From assembly GCA_021464415.1 (NCBI GenBank), contig CM038469.1:15726501-15790500 (forward strand): a DNA stretch of 64,000 bases, in the 5' to 3' direction. The DNA comes from Lonicera japonica (Eukaryota > Streptophyta > Magnoliopsida > Dipsacales > Caprifoliaceae). Position 1 is the first letter of the stretch; every line of letters begins with the position of its first letter. Below, one piece after another: positions 47,199-59,261 of the stretch. The notes under the pieces were generated by a model that was not told the origin of the DNA, did not search any database, and was given only the letters and a program-made list of their open reading frames with translations. The position numbers were made by a program, and so were the translations under genes.

Positions 47199-49500
47199 TT
47201 AATCTCCCTTTATACCGAAGGCCTCCATCCTCACCAGGATGACATTTTTTACCTGCTCACCAATCAGAATTTTATTTCGACAGTTTACCAAATCTCCATC
47301 CCTTCCTTGACACGCAATTACTTGGTTATTCAGAACTAGAGTAGCTACAAGATTAGACAAGAAGGCTATGTTTTGCCTGCGAAGAACCACCAGATTGTAT
47401 CGCTGGAGTTCCTCAAGTAGTCTCCACTCGCGACACCTCAAGGCAAAAATGGAACCTTGTGATTTGCGACTAAGTGCATCAGCTACAACGTTGGCTTTAC
47501 CCGGATGATATTGAAGAGTGAAATCGTAGTCCTCTAAGTATTCAACCCAACGGCGTTGTCTTAGGTTAAGATCCTTCTGTGTAAAAATATACTTAAGGCT
47601 TTTGTGATCGGAGAATACCTCAAATCATTCTCCATACAGGTAATGGCACCATATCTTCAATGCAAAAACAACGGCAGCAAGTTCAAGATCATGAGTTGGA
47701 TAATTCTTCTCGTGAGCCTTCAATTGACGAGACGCATATGCAATTACATGTTCAAGTTGCATGAGGACACAACCCAATCCCAACCGGGATGCATCACAGT
47801 AGATAACATATTATAAGCCTTTCTCTGGCAAGGCAAGAACTGGAGCAGTGGTCAAGCGGTACTTCAACTCATTAAAGGATTCTTCGCAACTATCATCCCA
47901 TACAAAGGGTACACCCTTTTGCGTAAGGCGTGTAAGTGGAACGGCTATGCGTGAGAAATTTTAGACAAATCGCCGGTAGTAACCAGCCAGCCCAAGAAAG
48001 CTACGAATTTCTGACACATTGGTGGGACGATTCCAATTCAAGACGGCCTCCACTTTAACGGGATCCACAGAGATACCTCATCACGAAACGTGTCCTAAAA
48101 ATTTCACCTCATCCCTCCAAAAATCACATTTGGAGAACTTTGAATAGAGCTGGTGATTTCTAAGCAGCTGAAGAGCAATACGAAGATGTTTCTTATGCTC
48201 GACCTCAGAACGAGAATAAATAAGGATATCATCAACAAAAACCACCACAAATTGATCTAAGAAAGGTCAAAAAATGCGATTCATAAGGTCCATGAATGCT
48301 GCCGGTGCATTGATTAGCCCAAAAGGCATGACCAGGAATTCAAAGTGCCCATAGCGGATACGAAAGGCTGTTTTGGGGATATCCGCCTCACGGACACGCA
48401 GTTGATGATAACCAATCACAAATCAATCTTAGAGAAGAAATAATCGCCTCGAAGTTGGTCGAATAGATCATCTATACACGGAAGAGGGTACTTATTTTGA
48501 ACGGTAACCCGGTTGAGTTGACGATAATCAATACAAAGGCGGAGCGATCCGTCAGCCTTCTTGGCAAACAAGACTGGTGCTCCCCATGGGTACGAGCTAT
48601 GTCGAATGAACCCTTTGGATAAAAGATCATTTAGTTAAGTCTTGAGCTCACCTAGCTCTGCTGGAGCCAAACGGTAAGGTGCAATAGAAATGGGTGTGGC
48701 TCCCGGTACTAAATCAATACTGAATTCGATCTCTCGGTGCGGGGGTAATCCAGGCAAGTCCTTAAGAAACACATCCAAGAATTTATTAACGATCGGGACG
48801 TCTTGAGGAGTCAACGGCGTGATTTCAGTACTCACTATGCTTGCTAACCACCCCATATAATCTCGTTGTTCCTTCTTGAGAGCATAAGTTACCGGATATA
48901 GATTGTGTTTCTCTCCGTAAAAGACAACTTTTTCACCCCAAGGATGAGAGACGATAACTTTCTTAGCGTGACAATCTATTGTGGCTTGGTACTTCGTTAA
49001 CCAATCCATCCTAAGGATTAAATCATAAGGACTCATGTCAATTATAAGAAATCTATCCTCCATATGACAATCGGAGTGAAGGGAGATAATTGCTGAGCAA
49101 TAATGGCTTAAACAAACATTAACTCCTGTAGGCATGCCAATACTAATGGGTACTTCTAACTTCTTTGGTTTCAAACCCAAACTTACAGCACATGCAATAG
49201 ATATGAAGGAGTGAGATGCACCGGTATCGAATAAAACTTTAACACCAGTGTTAAAAAGAACGAGACTACCTTCCATCACAGTATAGTCCTCTTGGCTCGC
49301 CACCGGGGTCAAATTGAAGACTCGGCCCGCTTGGCTTCCCTGACTCTGTGGCTGATTTGGGCGATATGTAGATTGTTGCTGCTGAGATAGGCAGTTCCCT
49401 TGATACTGTCCCTGGTTCGAAGTTCGATCCTGGTATAATGACTGAGATGAACGGCTCCCGACTGGCCTCTCCCACTGCTTCCACCTCGGCTACGACCACT
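47199..49500 (-). pseudogene. Chromovirus C protease, RT and RNase H, broken
   Basis: Protease: VKVLFDTGASHSFIS near 49200, with DLILRMDWLTKYQATIDCHA downstream (the usual GMDWL reads RMDWL). The open part at 48635-49312 reaches the RT start (PYRLAPAELGELK). [22 protein letters not shown], then [20 protein letters not shown], and the catalytic FVDD intact at 48228-48239. RNase H follows ([15 protein letters not shown] near 47790, [11 protein letters not shown] near 47600, DALSRKSQG near 47470). Stops and single-base shifts recur, for example just after FSKIDL near 48430. Confidence 0.9.
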
Positions 49501-50523
49501 ATTCTGGCTCATCTCCTCTCTTCGATCATGGTTTGGGCAATCCTTGCGATAGTGATCATAACCGCCACAGATAAAACATCCGGAACGTGGCCCACTACTG
49601 CCTCCATTACTAGTGTTGTTTTCTCCAAAAGATTCTGAACTAGAACGAGTTTTCTAGTTCCTATCCCAAGGGCCCCTCCGATCATTTCCTCTTATCTTGT
49701 TTGCTGGTCCCATAAGATGGGCGGTTTGTTTAAATTGGCTATCGAGCTTAAGAGCCGCTTCAACACAAGCTTTGTAAATGGGAAATTCAGTGAAACCCAT
49801 TATACGGCGATGTTGAACTCTAAGGCCATTGAGGAATCTCTCTTTCTTTTGCTGATCAGAAATCCCCATCACATACATGCTTAGCTCCTCGAACTTAAGA
49901 CGATACTCCTCAACAGACATTCTCCCCTGAATCAAGTTGTAGAACCCATCTCGCTTTGCTCTACAATATGCATCAGACACGTACTTATCACGAAAGGCTC
50001 TATCAAACTCAACCCAACCAGCAATCACATTAAGTCCACCAATGGACCTCCACCATCGCAGTGCACTGCCCTCAAGCTTTAAAGAAGCGAATCCAACCCA
50101 CATTTGCTCAGGGGCATTCAATATTCTGAGTTGGGAGTGGATATGGTAAAGCCATCCTTCAGCGGCTTTGGGTCCAGGTGACCCGTCAAACTTTGGTGGC
50201 TGTAAACGATTAAATTCCTTAAGGTAATAAACCTCATCGCCCTCCTTTCCTTAAGGGTCATGCTCAATATTCACCATACCTTCATTATCATTGGTGGTGT
50301 TCCTAGGAACTCGGGTGTGGCCAGGACCGACACCGCTAGTAGTACCATGATTATTCTTAAGGACACCGGTGAGTTTGTTGAGAAACCCACTCATCATAGT
50401 TTCCAACCGGGCAGCCAAATATTGATTAAAACCACCCCCGGTATCCTAATTCTCAATGGGTTCCTCCTCAACCGGATTGTCATGTTGATAAACCGATCTC
50501 TTACTTCCTTTCTTCGGTCCCAT
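49501..50523 (-). pseudogene. Chromovirus C gag, broken
   Basis: Starts MGPKKGSKRSVYQHDNPVEE at 50523, with a stop soon after (EEPIEN). The capsid part at 49654-50121 contains LEGSALRWWRSIG, RAFRDKYVSDAYCRAKRDGF and FEELSMYVMG. An intact zinc knuckle, CFICGGYDHYRKDC (CX2CX4HX4C), is at 49537-49578. A frameshift lies between the knuckle and the protease. In an active element this is the capsid/nucleocapsid half of a single gag-pol. Confidence 0.9.
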
Positions 50524-50868
50524 TCTATAAGAAGAGCAAAATAGGTTTAGTACCATAAGTATCACAGGAATAACATGGAATTGAAAGACGAAGTGAACAT
50601 CTAGGAAATAAACTTTCCGGGTAGAACCCAATTGGCCATCTTGTTTCAATTCTAGTTAGTGGCAGGATACTAATGATTTATAGTAAAGTCATCCGTTGCG
50701 CTGCGGCTGACTATAATATAACCCATTAGTCCCTCTGCTACTATGCTAGAAACTAAAACCGGCTCCTCAAGTTTCTCCCAATCTCAATAATTTAGAATGG
50801 CTAGAATCAACACAAAGTCGAATTTCCTATTCTACCCCACTCTCGACGAAAGAAAAAGAAACCTATGC

Positions 50869-50879
50869 CTCTGATACCA
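50869..50879 (-). other. Chromovirus C primer binding site (tRNA-iMet)
   Basis: Element-sense TGGTATCAGAG, 3 nt from the 5' LTR border at 50883. Confidence 0.92.
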
Positions 50880-50882
50880 ACT

Positions 50883-52870
50883 TGTGATGCCCCAAATCCC
50901 GTTAAGAGGATTTACCCTCCGGGACTTGGTTAATCACGGAGCCATACTCGACGATGACCCAAAATAGGAAGAATATAGAACAATAAGCAATGATTATATC
51001 CATGAAACTGAAATTTACACCATAACCATAACATATAAAGTATATGTAACAAGCCTCTAACGAGGTTCCAAAACATAAGTCCACAAATCCTTATTTTACA
51101 TTTCAGTCACAAAGGAAATATACATATTACATATCAACTCACTAGTGTAAACAAAATTTTAAGATCAATGGTCCTTCCATTCGAAGGACCCTCAATTAAC
51201 TATAAGGTAGGAAATGAGGCAGTCTAAGAAGCGTCGTCCTTCCTCTTCCCCTTTTCCGACGAACCTGTAGAAGTACCTATATAGAAAATAGTAGGAGTGA
51301 GTCAAACTGACTCAGTGGGTAATTATATAATAAATTAAATTTAGAAAAAGTAGTAAGGCCTTATTTACCCGTTATATATACACACATATATGTAAGTAGC
51401 TTATATCAACAACCTTGTAATACAACTGATACGGGCTTCACCCCAGAACTCACGAATCACAAGTCTCAACGATAACCGCGTCTATTCAAGTGTACAACCA
51501 GGTCTGCATTTCGTGGCCTTTCAACCACGCGGCAGCAGGACCTCCCGTTATTTTCCGTGCACGGTTTCGGGTCTTGCACCCAGGGGCTCTCTGTCCCAAC
51601 TTAAAGTATCAATCGTTAGAGATGAACCTGGGACCTATCATGGACTAGCGCTAGCAATAAACCTTTAGGCAAACCAATCATCACACTTAAAAATTGTAAT
51701 GTATCCAACATGAGATTTTTAGTATAAACCATTTCAGTAAGTAAAACAATTTGTTTCATAAGCATTTCATAAAGAAATCCAACCACTTGAACCATTGTCC
51801 GTTTATATAAATATGCGTAGCAAGAATCATCAGTATACAATCTTGTCCAAGTTGGGTTTTAGTGAAAGGCAAGTATTTGATAAGAATTCATAGTTGAATC
51901 ATGCTATTTAATCAATATATAGGCTACTAGAATCATTAATTTAAACACTACATCATAATCTCATCATACACCCAAAGCATGTGTAGATAACTTAGGGTTT
52001 TTGAACAAATAGGTGGTATAGTGAGAATCAAACCATAACAAGTTAGAAAAATAGTTTTGATACTAGATTCCCACCTTTACAAAGCTTTAATTCTGAAATT
52101 GATGGTGTGACGATATCTTCTCCTCAAGAGATTGAAACCCTAAACCTCCGCCGAGCTTTAACGGAGGTGCGGAAAGTTAAAGATGAAGGAGAAGAAGATT
52201 ATTCGGAAGCCAAAGCGTGGCTCAACGGGTTGGATGTATTCCAAGCTCCAAAGAACCCTCCCTTAGGTTGCTCTCAAGACCCTCACTCTCCCTTGGAATG
52301 GTTTTGTCGAAGGTGTGGGAGAAATGGGGTTAAAAGGGTGAGTTTTCGGGTCAAAAGTGGTCAATTACGACTTACAGGCTTACCATGATCGATCATGGTC
52401 CCCCCATGATCGATCATGAAGTGTTCTGGAGTGCTCTAGTTTTCCCATGATCGATCATGGTGACTGCTGCAACAAACTGTCACCTTAGAAGCCCAAAATG
52501 AGCCTCGAAACGTCCGAATCTTGACTCGGGCCAAACACAAAACTTGTAGAGGGGAATTAGAGGAAGATTTGGCAGCAAATGGGGAGTCATTTGGACATCG
52601 GATGAAGAAGTTATGACCTCTCAAAATTGGCCAAAATTTAGTAAATCGCGTAAAATCAAAACACGCATTTAAGATCTCGTTTTCAATTCGGACCACCCGA
52701 ATGATGAAACGATTGATTATTCAAACTTAATTATACTATAACAACATGCCCAAGACTTGAAACTACAAGTAGGTACATTACATCACAAGAACGTTAGCTG
52801 AAATACAACTTATCAATTACACGAAATAAGATGAGAGTTTTAAAAGCAAAATAAGGCTAGGGGTATTACA
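50883..52870 (-). repeat. Chromovirus C 5' LTR
   Basis: 1988 bp, the same length as the 3' LTR. Palindromes are at 52382-52399, 52405-52418 and 52445-52460. Confidence 0.95.
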
Positions 52871-52875
52871 TATAT

Positions 52876-54366
52876 CACAAGCCACACAATCCATCACACA
52901 TATGAAAACCAATATATATACAAATATACATCATTCATTTAGCGTCGTCATCACGCTACATGTTTATAGCTTATCGTCGAGTCTTATCCATGAATTATAG
53001 CCAATTATCGAATTATCGATTTCTTGCATTTTAATGTGTTTTTATAATGAGTAGAATTTAATATTTTGTGATTATTATATAAACATATACCTCATTTTAC
53101 ACAAACCAATCCTATGATTCTAACCCAATCGACGCAAACATGACGCCCTAGTCTTCTTTAATTACTATTACGGCTAACCACACCCCATAATTCACACTTA
53201 TAATACATCTAGGGTGAAATATTAATAGTTCAACACAATTCACTATATAATAGACATATATGTACTAGTATACTAAGAATTAGCTAGGACCAACAAGCAT
53301 AAATATGTATATCTAGAGCTCACAACCCCTAATGATGCACAAATCTTGAAATCCCCAATTTCTATTTCATATACCTCACTAACAAAATGGGTTTGAGTGA
53401 ATATACAAGTGTATAGCTAAGATCATGAAATTAAATAATTAAACATCTATATGTGCAATATATGTGATAACTTATCATTATCAATAACGAATTTGGGGTT
53501 AACCTAACCCAACCCACATGCATCATCAAGAACCTAGGGTTTTTATTAAAATTTTCCATTTGTGTAGAAATCTCTAATGCAACACATAGTAATTTGAAAA
53601 AAAAAAAGGTTCAATATTAGTGTTCCTACCTTAATAGAAGCTCTAAACTAAGTTTGAAGTGTTGAGATAAAGGATTGGAGTGAAGACACCATGAAATTTG
53701 AAACCCTGGCCTACCTTAAGCTCCCATGGAGGTGTGCGGGTGGAGAAGATGATGAATAGTGATAATCTTTGCATAAATCTTGTAGGATATTGGGTTAATT
53801 GAAGAAACCCACCAAAATCTCTCACTATGTCTCTTTCTAGGTGGTCTGAGGTGAATATGGGGTGGTAACTTTGAGAATGGGTTTGTGGGGTATAAAAGAT
53901 GGGTTAAAGCACTAAAAATAAGACTTTTTGAGCAAGTCTGAAGCCATCAGTCGACTAAGGCAAGGGGCATCGGTCATTGATGCTGTTTTTGGCATCAATT
54001 TTTGCCACCGTGGAGTTAGAATTGGATCTTGGCCAAAACATGAAAGTTTTAGATAATCAAATTACTTTTTTAACGGAGAAAAGTGGGATCCATTTGGATT
54101 TTAGATGAAGAAGTTATGGCTTTCCTGAGCCATGAATGTCATTTTTTGGTAAATGCAATTCAAGGCGGTGAATTTTTTATTTTCACTCGGAGCAACCAAA
54201 ATAAGTTACGACCTTATAACAAAGTGTAATAACATAAAAGAAGTGTGGAAAAGATTTAAACCACTCAAGTACCACCTTAACCTCACCTAGCCTCCGAACC
54301 TATGATTTTTGCATAAACGGGGATTTTTAAGGGAATTAGTATGGAAATTGCATAGTGGGTGTTACA
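52876..54366 (-). repeat. Element A 3' LTR, segment 3
   Basis: Ends GGGTGTTACA at 54366, followed by a polypurine tract. It contains a TCAGTCGACTAAGG block at 53946-53960. It resumes the LTR broken at the TATAT target of element C. Confidence 0.82.
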
Positions 54367-54379
54367 ACTTCCCCTCTTT
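54367..54379 (-). other. Element A polypurine tract
   Basis: Element-sense AAAGAGGGGAAGT before the LTR, preceded by AATTTCGAGGATGAAATTTC, the standard chromovirus phrase. Confidence 0.85.
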
Positions 54380-55246
54380 AAGAAATTTCATCCTCGAAAT
54401 TCAAGTAAGGGTGGCTATAAAAAAACAATCCACATGGTTTTGAAATCACATCCAGTCTCTCTTCCTAACGAGATGAACCACGGTTACGTACAAGATAAAA
54501 CTTTAGTCCCCAAAAATAAAAACCAGCAGAATATATGATCTAAGAGAAAGATAATGAGACGAAACAAAGATGCTAGAACCTTATAGCATTCCATCAAAAG
54601 AACGATTATACTCGCTCACGTGGCATCCACGATAAAACACAGAAAGAATCCTTAACATGATACACCCACACTAATTGTACTTAACCCTTTAGGCTCTAGG
54701 ATCAAACCATGATCTGAAACTCCAAATAGGTGTAACCATAAGATACGGTCAAAGCCACAATCAAATTCAACCAAGAAGTAACTCGCCACACCATGTGGAC
54801 CAGTAACAATAAGCTTTATGTGAGCTAAAGAATACAAAAATCAAGCCTTAACCCTCAAATGCATGTACCATCCTATATCATTAGGGATACCAATAGCAAC
54901 AGGCACCAATATAACCTTATGTGTATCATGTACTAGATTAAAACCGACAACACTCTCAAGGCGCACCCACAATTGAAAAATCATATCAACGAAAATATCA
55001 CATTGCCTAATTTCTTATGGATCCAAACACAATGGTACTCAAGAAACAAACACAACTATGATGGATTTACTCTTCCAAAATTAAAAAATCATTAAAATCG
55101 AGATTTACCCTATTGAATTAAATAAACATATAAAGTGGACACAAGGAATAGGACTGGCCACTAACATAAGTAAGCCATGTTTCACTTCCATTGGTGACAA
55201 AAGACTGTAGATTTATAAGTTAGTCATCCGTCGATCAGGTGGCTGA
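54380..55246 (-). other. Element A interior, no conserved domain seen
   Basis: Between the polypurine tract and the gag zinc-finger trace. Open frames such as 54652-54837 show no firm motif. RT and integrase are absent, so a large internal deletion has occurred or this was a non-autonomous derivative. Confidence 0.55.
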
Positions 55247-55680
55247 TTAAAACATAACTAAATAGTCGCCCATTTCTAAAGTAGTAGCAAAACTCATCCC
55301 AAGTAAAAAACAAGTTTTCAAGAAAGGTAAAGGATTCATAAGGAAGCAACATAAATCACTATATGAATTATCAACGAAACAACTATTAAGAATAATCGGC
55401 ATAAGTAAAAGATGCAAAAGAGAAGATAATTTTTTCTTGAAGTTCAACAGAACTAGTGTCATGCACACACATTGGCGCATAAAAATCCACACTAGAAGCT
55501 TTACTTTCTCGGTCATTGTAGCAAACCTAGGTGGTCGTATCTCCCTACGCCTAGGGCAATCCTTCATATAGTGGCCCCAATAATTACAAATGAAGCGACC
55601 CGTCTTAGGATCTTTATGAGGACACTTTCTCCTCTTATGTTCCAGGGACCCACAAAAAAAGAGTAAACACAAAGCTTAGG
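55247..55680 (-). pseudogene. Element A gag C-terminus with two degenerate zinc knuckles
   Basis: The frame contains FFCGSLEHKRRKC and FICNYWGHYMKDC, each a CX2CX4HX4C knuckle whose first Cys has been lost (Leu and Arg in its place). A basic tail, PRRREIRPPRF, follows. Two tandem knuckles suit a gypsy nucleocapsid. The rest of gag upstream (55680-55960) is not readable. Confidence 0.65.
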
Positions 55681-56010
55681 CTCTCAACTCAACCTATTAG
55701 TAAACGAGTCGAATGGTAAGACCTTAACTTCCTCGGTTTGGATTTTCTTATCGATCTTCTCCATTACTCCTAAAGTGGAGTTGGTCTTAACACCAACGCT
55801 CAAAGTAAATGGGGGAGTATCGTCTACTTCGCTAAAATAGGACATCTTGAAAAGATGAATGCATGATAAACAAAAGACATGTGTCTAATATGCAAGCCAG
55901 TGATCCCTAACGGGGAACAACATGACACTTAAACATGATATATATATATGTGAAACACTCGTCCGAAACACATCTACCCATGAACCCCACGAAGGAAAAT
56001 GAACCTATAC

Positions 56011-56021
56011 CTCTGATACCA
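56011..56021 (-). other. Element A primer binding site (tRNA-iMet)
   Basis: Element-sense TGGTATCAGAG, followed after 3 nt by TATGATC, which matches the first bases of the expected LTR (TGTGATG) before the sequence changes to copia at about 56032. Confidence 0.8.
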
Positions 56022-56177
56022 ACTTATGATCTATTGAGTTGATCAATCATTGTTTCTTCTTGAAGAATATGCAATGTTGTTGTTCCTTCCTTGATAGTTA
56101 TTAATTTTTGCTAGGAATTTCATAATTTTTCTAGAGAGAAATGCCATATCTTCATCTCCTCCCATTGACTTATTGTC

Positions 56178-56898
56178 TTATTTATGTTGATTAGCTTTAA
56201 GGGCTAGAGTCTTCTTTGATTTTGCATCAGTCTCCTCTTCTCTTTTCAATTCTTTCTCATGGGTTTTGAGAGATCCCAATAGTTCATCCATACTAAGAGT
56301 TTTGAGGTTCTTAGCTTCTTGTATGGCCATCATTTTAGGCCTCCACTTATTGGGAAGAATCCTAAGAATTTTTCGAATCATGTCTTCATTAGTATAAACA
56401 TTACCAAGAAGATCCAAAGCATTAACGATGATAAAGAATATATTATACTAGAAGTAAGAGATTCATTATACTCCATTTTGAACAATTCATAGTCATTGAC
56501 AAACATATTGATATTATCATCTTTCACTTGAGAGGTTCCTTCATGAGCAACCTCAAGTTTGTCCCAAATCTCTTTGGCGGTTTTGCAACTATATATTTTG
56601 TTGTATTCATCCATACTTAAAGTAAAATTTAAAGAATTTAAAGCTTTAGCATTGAATTGAATTTTCTTAATATCATGCACATCATATTCGAATATTGATT
56701 TGGGAGTTACATTTTCCCTTTCATTGATTTTGGTGATCTCATAGGGTCCAACAAAAGTGACCCGCTATTGTTCAAATCACTAGCTTGTAAGAAGGTGCAT
56801 ATTCTATTTTTCCTATAGTTATAGTTTTTACCATCAAACAATGGTAATATAGTAATTGAAGCGCCTTCGGAAAGGCCGGTTCCTTGATAGATAGACAT
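56178..56898 (-). pseudogene. Copia-4 gag, broken
   Basis: Starts MSIYQGTGLSEGASITILPL near 56898, with FDGKNYNYRKNRICTFLQA (the WxxR-type entry of copia gag). The UBN2 capsid region follows in two frames: ALNSLNFTLSMDEYNKIYSC then KTAKEIWDKLEVAHEGTSQV (56378-56680), and a frameshifted RKILRILPNKWRPKMMAIQE then LKTLSMDELLGSLKTHEKEL (56178-56417). The match to copia gag is strong. The part after residue K of ANQHK is lost at the junction with element A. Confidence 0.88.
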
Positions 56899-56940
56899 GA
56901 TCGTAAACTCTAAAATGATTAGGTCAAAATAAGAATACAA

Positions 56941-56952
56941 CATCTGATACCA
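56941..56952 (-). other. Copia-4 primer binding site
   Basis: Element-sense TGGTATCAGATG, one base different from the usual iMet site, just upstream of gag as expected. Confidence 0.8.
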
Positions 56953-56954
56953 AT

Positions 56955-58300
56955 TATAGGCTTAAAAATAATTCTAGAAGGAGCTGGATAAGGTTTTTTA
57001 GACTTAATGCGGAATTTAAAATAGTTTCAAAAAAAGTTTAAGTAATGAAACTTGAACTAAGTCTATATCAAGTAAACAAGTAAATCAATCAATCTCAAGA
57101 GCAAGCAACAAGTAAGAATGCAAGTAAATAAAGGGGTTTAGTTTAGAAAGATTAAACCAAATAAGCCAACGGCGTTTTATTCTTGCAGTTTGGTTGTTTA
57201 GACTGTACGTTCGTACCCAAGTAATTCCCTCGAGAAGTTCCACTAACCGATTTTCTTACGAGTGAAAATCAAACCTCTTACGAGTGTAATTTAATCACTA
57301 CACTCAACACAACACTCACTCTTGCTCTTACAATGAGAAAACCTCTCACTAATGGATAGTAATAGTTTATTTGGTGATACATACCAATAAATAATAACTC
57401 TCAGGTGTTTACAAATATATAAAATGAAGCTCACACCAGAGTTATCAAATTTGATCAAGATTTATAGCTCAAAGTAGAAAGGATTGATCAAACAAATGCC
57501 TTGAATCTTTTAAATATTAAAGATTGAAGAATAAATAGATGAAATAATGATTCAAGAATATTTGAATCTGTCTTAAAAGTCTTATATAGTCCTAATCAAG
57601 ATATGGCCATTTTGGAGGGTAGGTATAGAGTTTGCTTCAAAAAGTGGCAAAAATCAGAAATTCAACTGCTATATTTTGAGGTTTCAGTCAATTAAGTAAC
57701 GCTCATCAATCGATTAATGGCCCTCAGTCAACTGAGGTTTCATCAGTTGACACATGGCCACTGTCCATTAAGCCAAAATTTCAATTATTAGACTTTTACA
57801 ATTTTGATTCAAAATCAATTTTAATGCTTGAGAAATGATAAAAACATGTTTCTAAGACACTTATTTTCGTAAGAGCTCAAAATATGTTAATTCGAATTTA
57901 TTGTGAATTTATTTTGAAAACTGGTTTGTGAAAAATGATATTTTCAAATAAATTCAAATCCAAACTTGTTTGTATCAATCTATAAATGATGTAAGATTAT
58001 ATTTGAGTTATTTAGAAAGATCAAACAATAAATTTTACAATAAATCTAAGCACTCACTTTATTTTCGATTTAGCTAGTCTTCGAATGCTTAATTTGTTTA
58101 TTTGGTTCTTCATTTTTCTATGACTTTGATCTTCAGTAGAATGTATATCTTTGCTATTTGATCAATGTTGTCATGTGAGGAGAGCTTGTGTGAATTGTAT
58201 ACTTGTGGAGGAATGATCTTGGTTTGGATTGTCGGTTTCGGTCCACAAATAATAATAATTTGAAGTGTGGCTATACTTAATTCAACGTACATGTTAATTC
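56955..58300 (-). repeat. Copia-4 5' LTR (outer border uncertain)
   Basis: Begins beside the primer site and contains, near 57681-57754, the CAATCGATTAATG and CAGTCAACTGAGG palindromic block seen in other LTRs here. The outer end was not fixed; 58300 is an estimate. Confidence 0.5.
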
Positions 58301-59261
58301 AACGCATTTTTCTTAATCACTTAGATCCTTTTAGTTATAGTCATGAATATTTAGTTTTTTAATTAACAAATTTGTCTCATTTATTGAATCAATTTTTTTG
58401 AATGCTCAACATGTTTTATTCGTTGTTATACATGCATTATGCTTGTTGGGGTTTTTATTGTAATCACTCTGATCCTTTTTTTGTTAACAATAATTCAAAG
58501 TAGTGCGAAATGTTATTATACATGCATAAGTCAATGGTGAACCTTTCCAAACTATCAACCTTTATCACTTTGCCCCCAAAATAACATAATTGCCATTGTA
58601 TAAAGTTTAAAAAAATAAAAATATAAAAGAAAATAAAAATAAAGTAAAATAAAATAAACCCACCCTACCTCAATCTCAAATTTAATATATTCACTGTCAA
58701 ATTAAAAATCCTAACTAAAGTGGGGATTTAGGTTTTTAATTATATATTTATCAAATCTAATATGTATATGTTATATACATATATGCATTACACTTGTATT
58801 TAGAGAAAGGGAAGTATTAGTTATTAGTTTTTTGTTTGGTTGTTTGGTGTTTTTTTTGCGTGTGTGTTGGGGGGGGGGGGGGGTCGGGGGGTATGAGATC
58901 GGGTGGGGAGACGCGGGTTTGAAAAATATAATAAAAAGATGGTGGCTTGATGGGTGCATTTTGCCCGATTTTAGCATTATTTGTTAAATTAGTATCTTAA
59001 TAGTTAATGTGTTGTTATTCATACTAAATAGTGTACTTATATTGCCTAATAGGATATTGATTTATGCATAATTATTTGCATCATTCAGGCTTTATTCACA
59101 CAAAAATTATTTATCTAAAATGTTAAATTCACCTCATTCTAATGCGCAGAATGTTTGACATGTAATATTCTGCTAAGCACTATTATGTCTTTTATGCTTT
59201 TCCTTATTTAAAAGTGGCTTGTCATTTTTCAAGAATTAATGAATTATTTAATTTTAGAAAA
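58301..59261. other. No gene seen; AT-rich with a poly-G run
   Basis: No domain is recognised. At 58869-58891 there is a G15-TC-G6 tract in otherwise AT-rich DNA. The open frame across it on the minus strand (58771-58977) is a Pro/Thr/His-rich artefact of the tract. Confidence 0.55.

Larger units (their letters stand above)
43854..52870 (-). mobile_element. Chromovirus C (Ty3/gypsy, Tekay/Del-like), structurally complete
   Basis: Two 1988-bp LTRs (43854-45841 and 50883-52870), a polypurine tract, a tRNA-iMet primer site and a full gag-PR-RT-RNaseH-INT-chromodomain order, flanked by the 5-bp duplication TATAT (43849-43853 and 52871-52875). By eye the LTRs differ at about 2-3 percent of sites. 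The coding part has many stops and frameshifts, so it is no longer autonomous. It inserted into LTR A. Confidence 0.95.
37677..56031 (-). mobile_element. Gypsy element A (Tekay-like), truncated, carrying nested insertions
   Basis: The 3' LTR lies in three pieces (37677-39032, 43203-43853, 52876-54366; about 3.5 kb rejoined), followed by a polypurine tract, a 1.65-kb interior with gag traces, and a tRNA-iMet primer site at 56011-56021. The 5' LTR is cut after about 7 bases (56025-56031), where copia sequence starts. LTR B and element C inserted into the 3' LTR later, as their target duplications show. Confidence 0.75.

Noticed and set aside
58771..58977. Proline-rich open frame on the minus strand
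   Set aside because: Created by the poly-G tract; no start context or homology seen.
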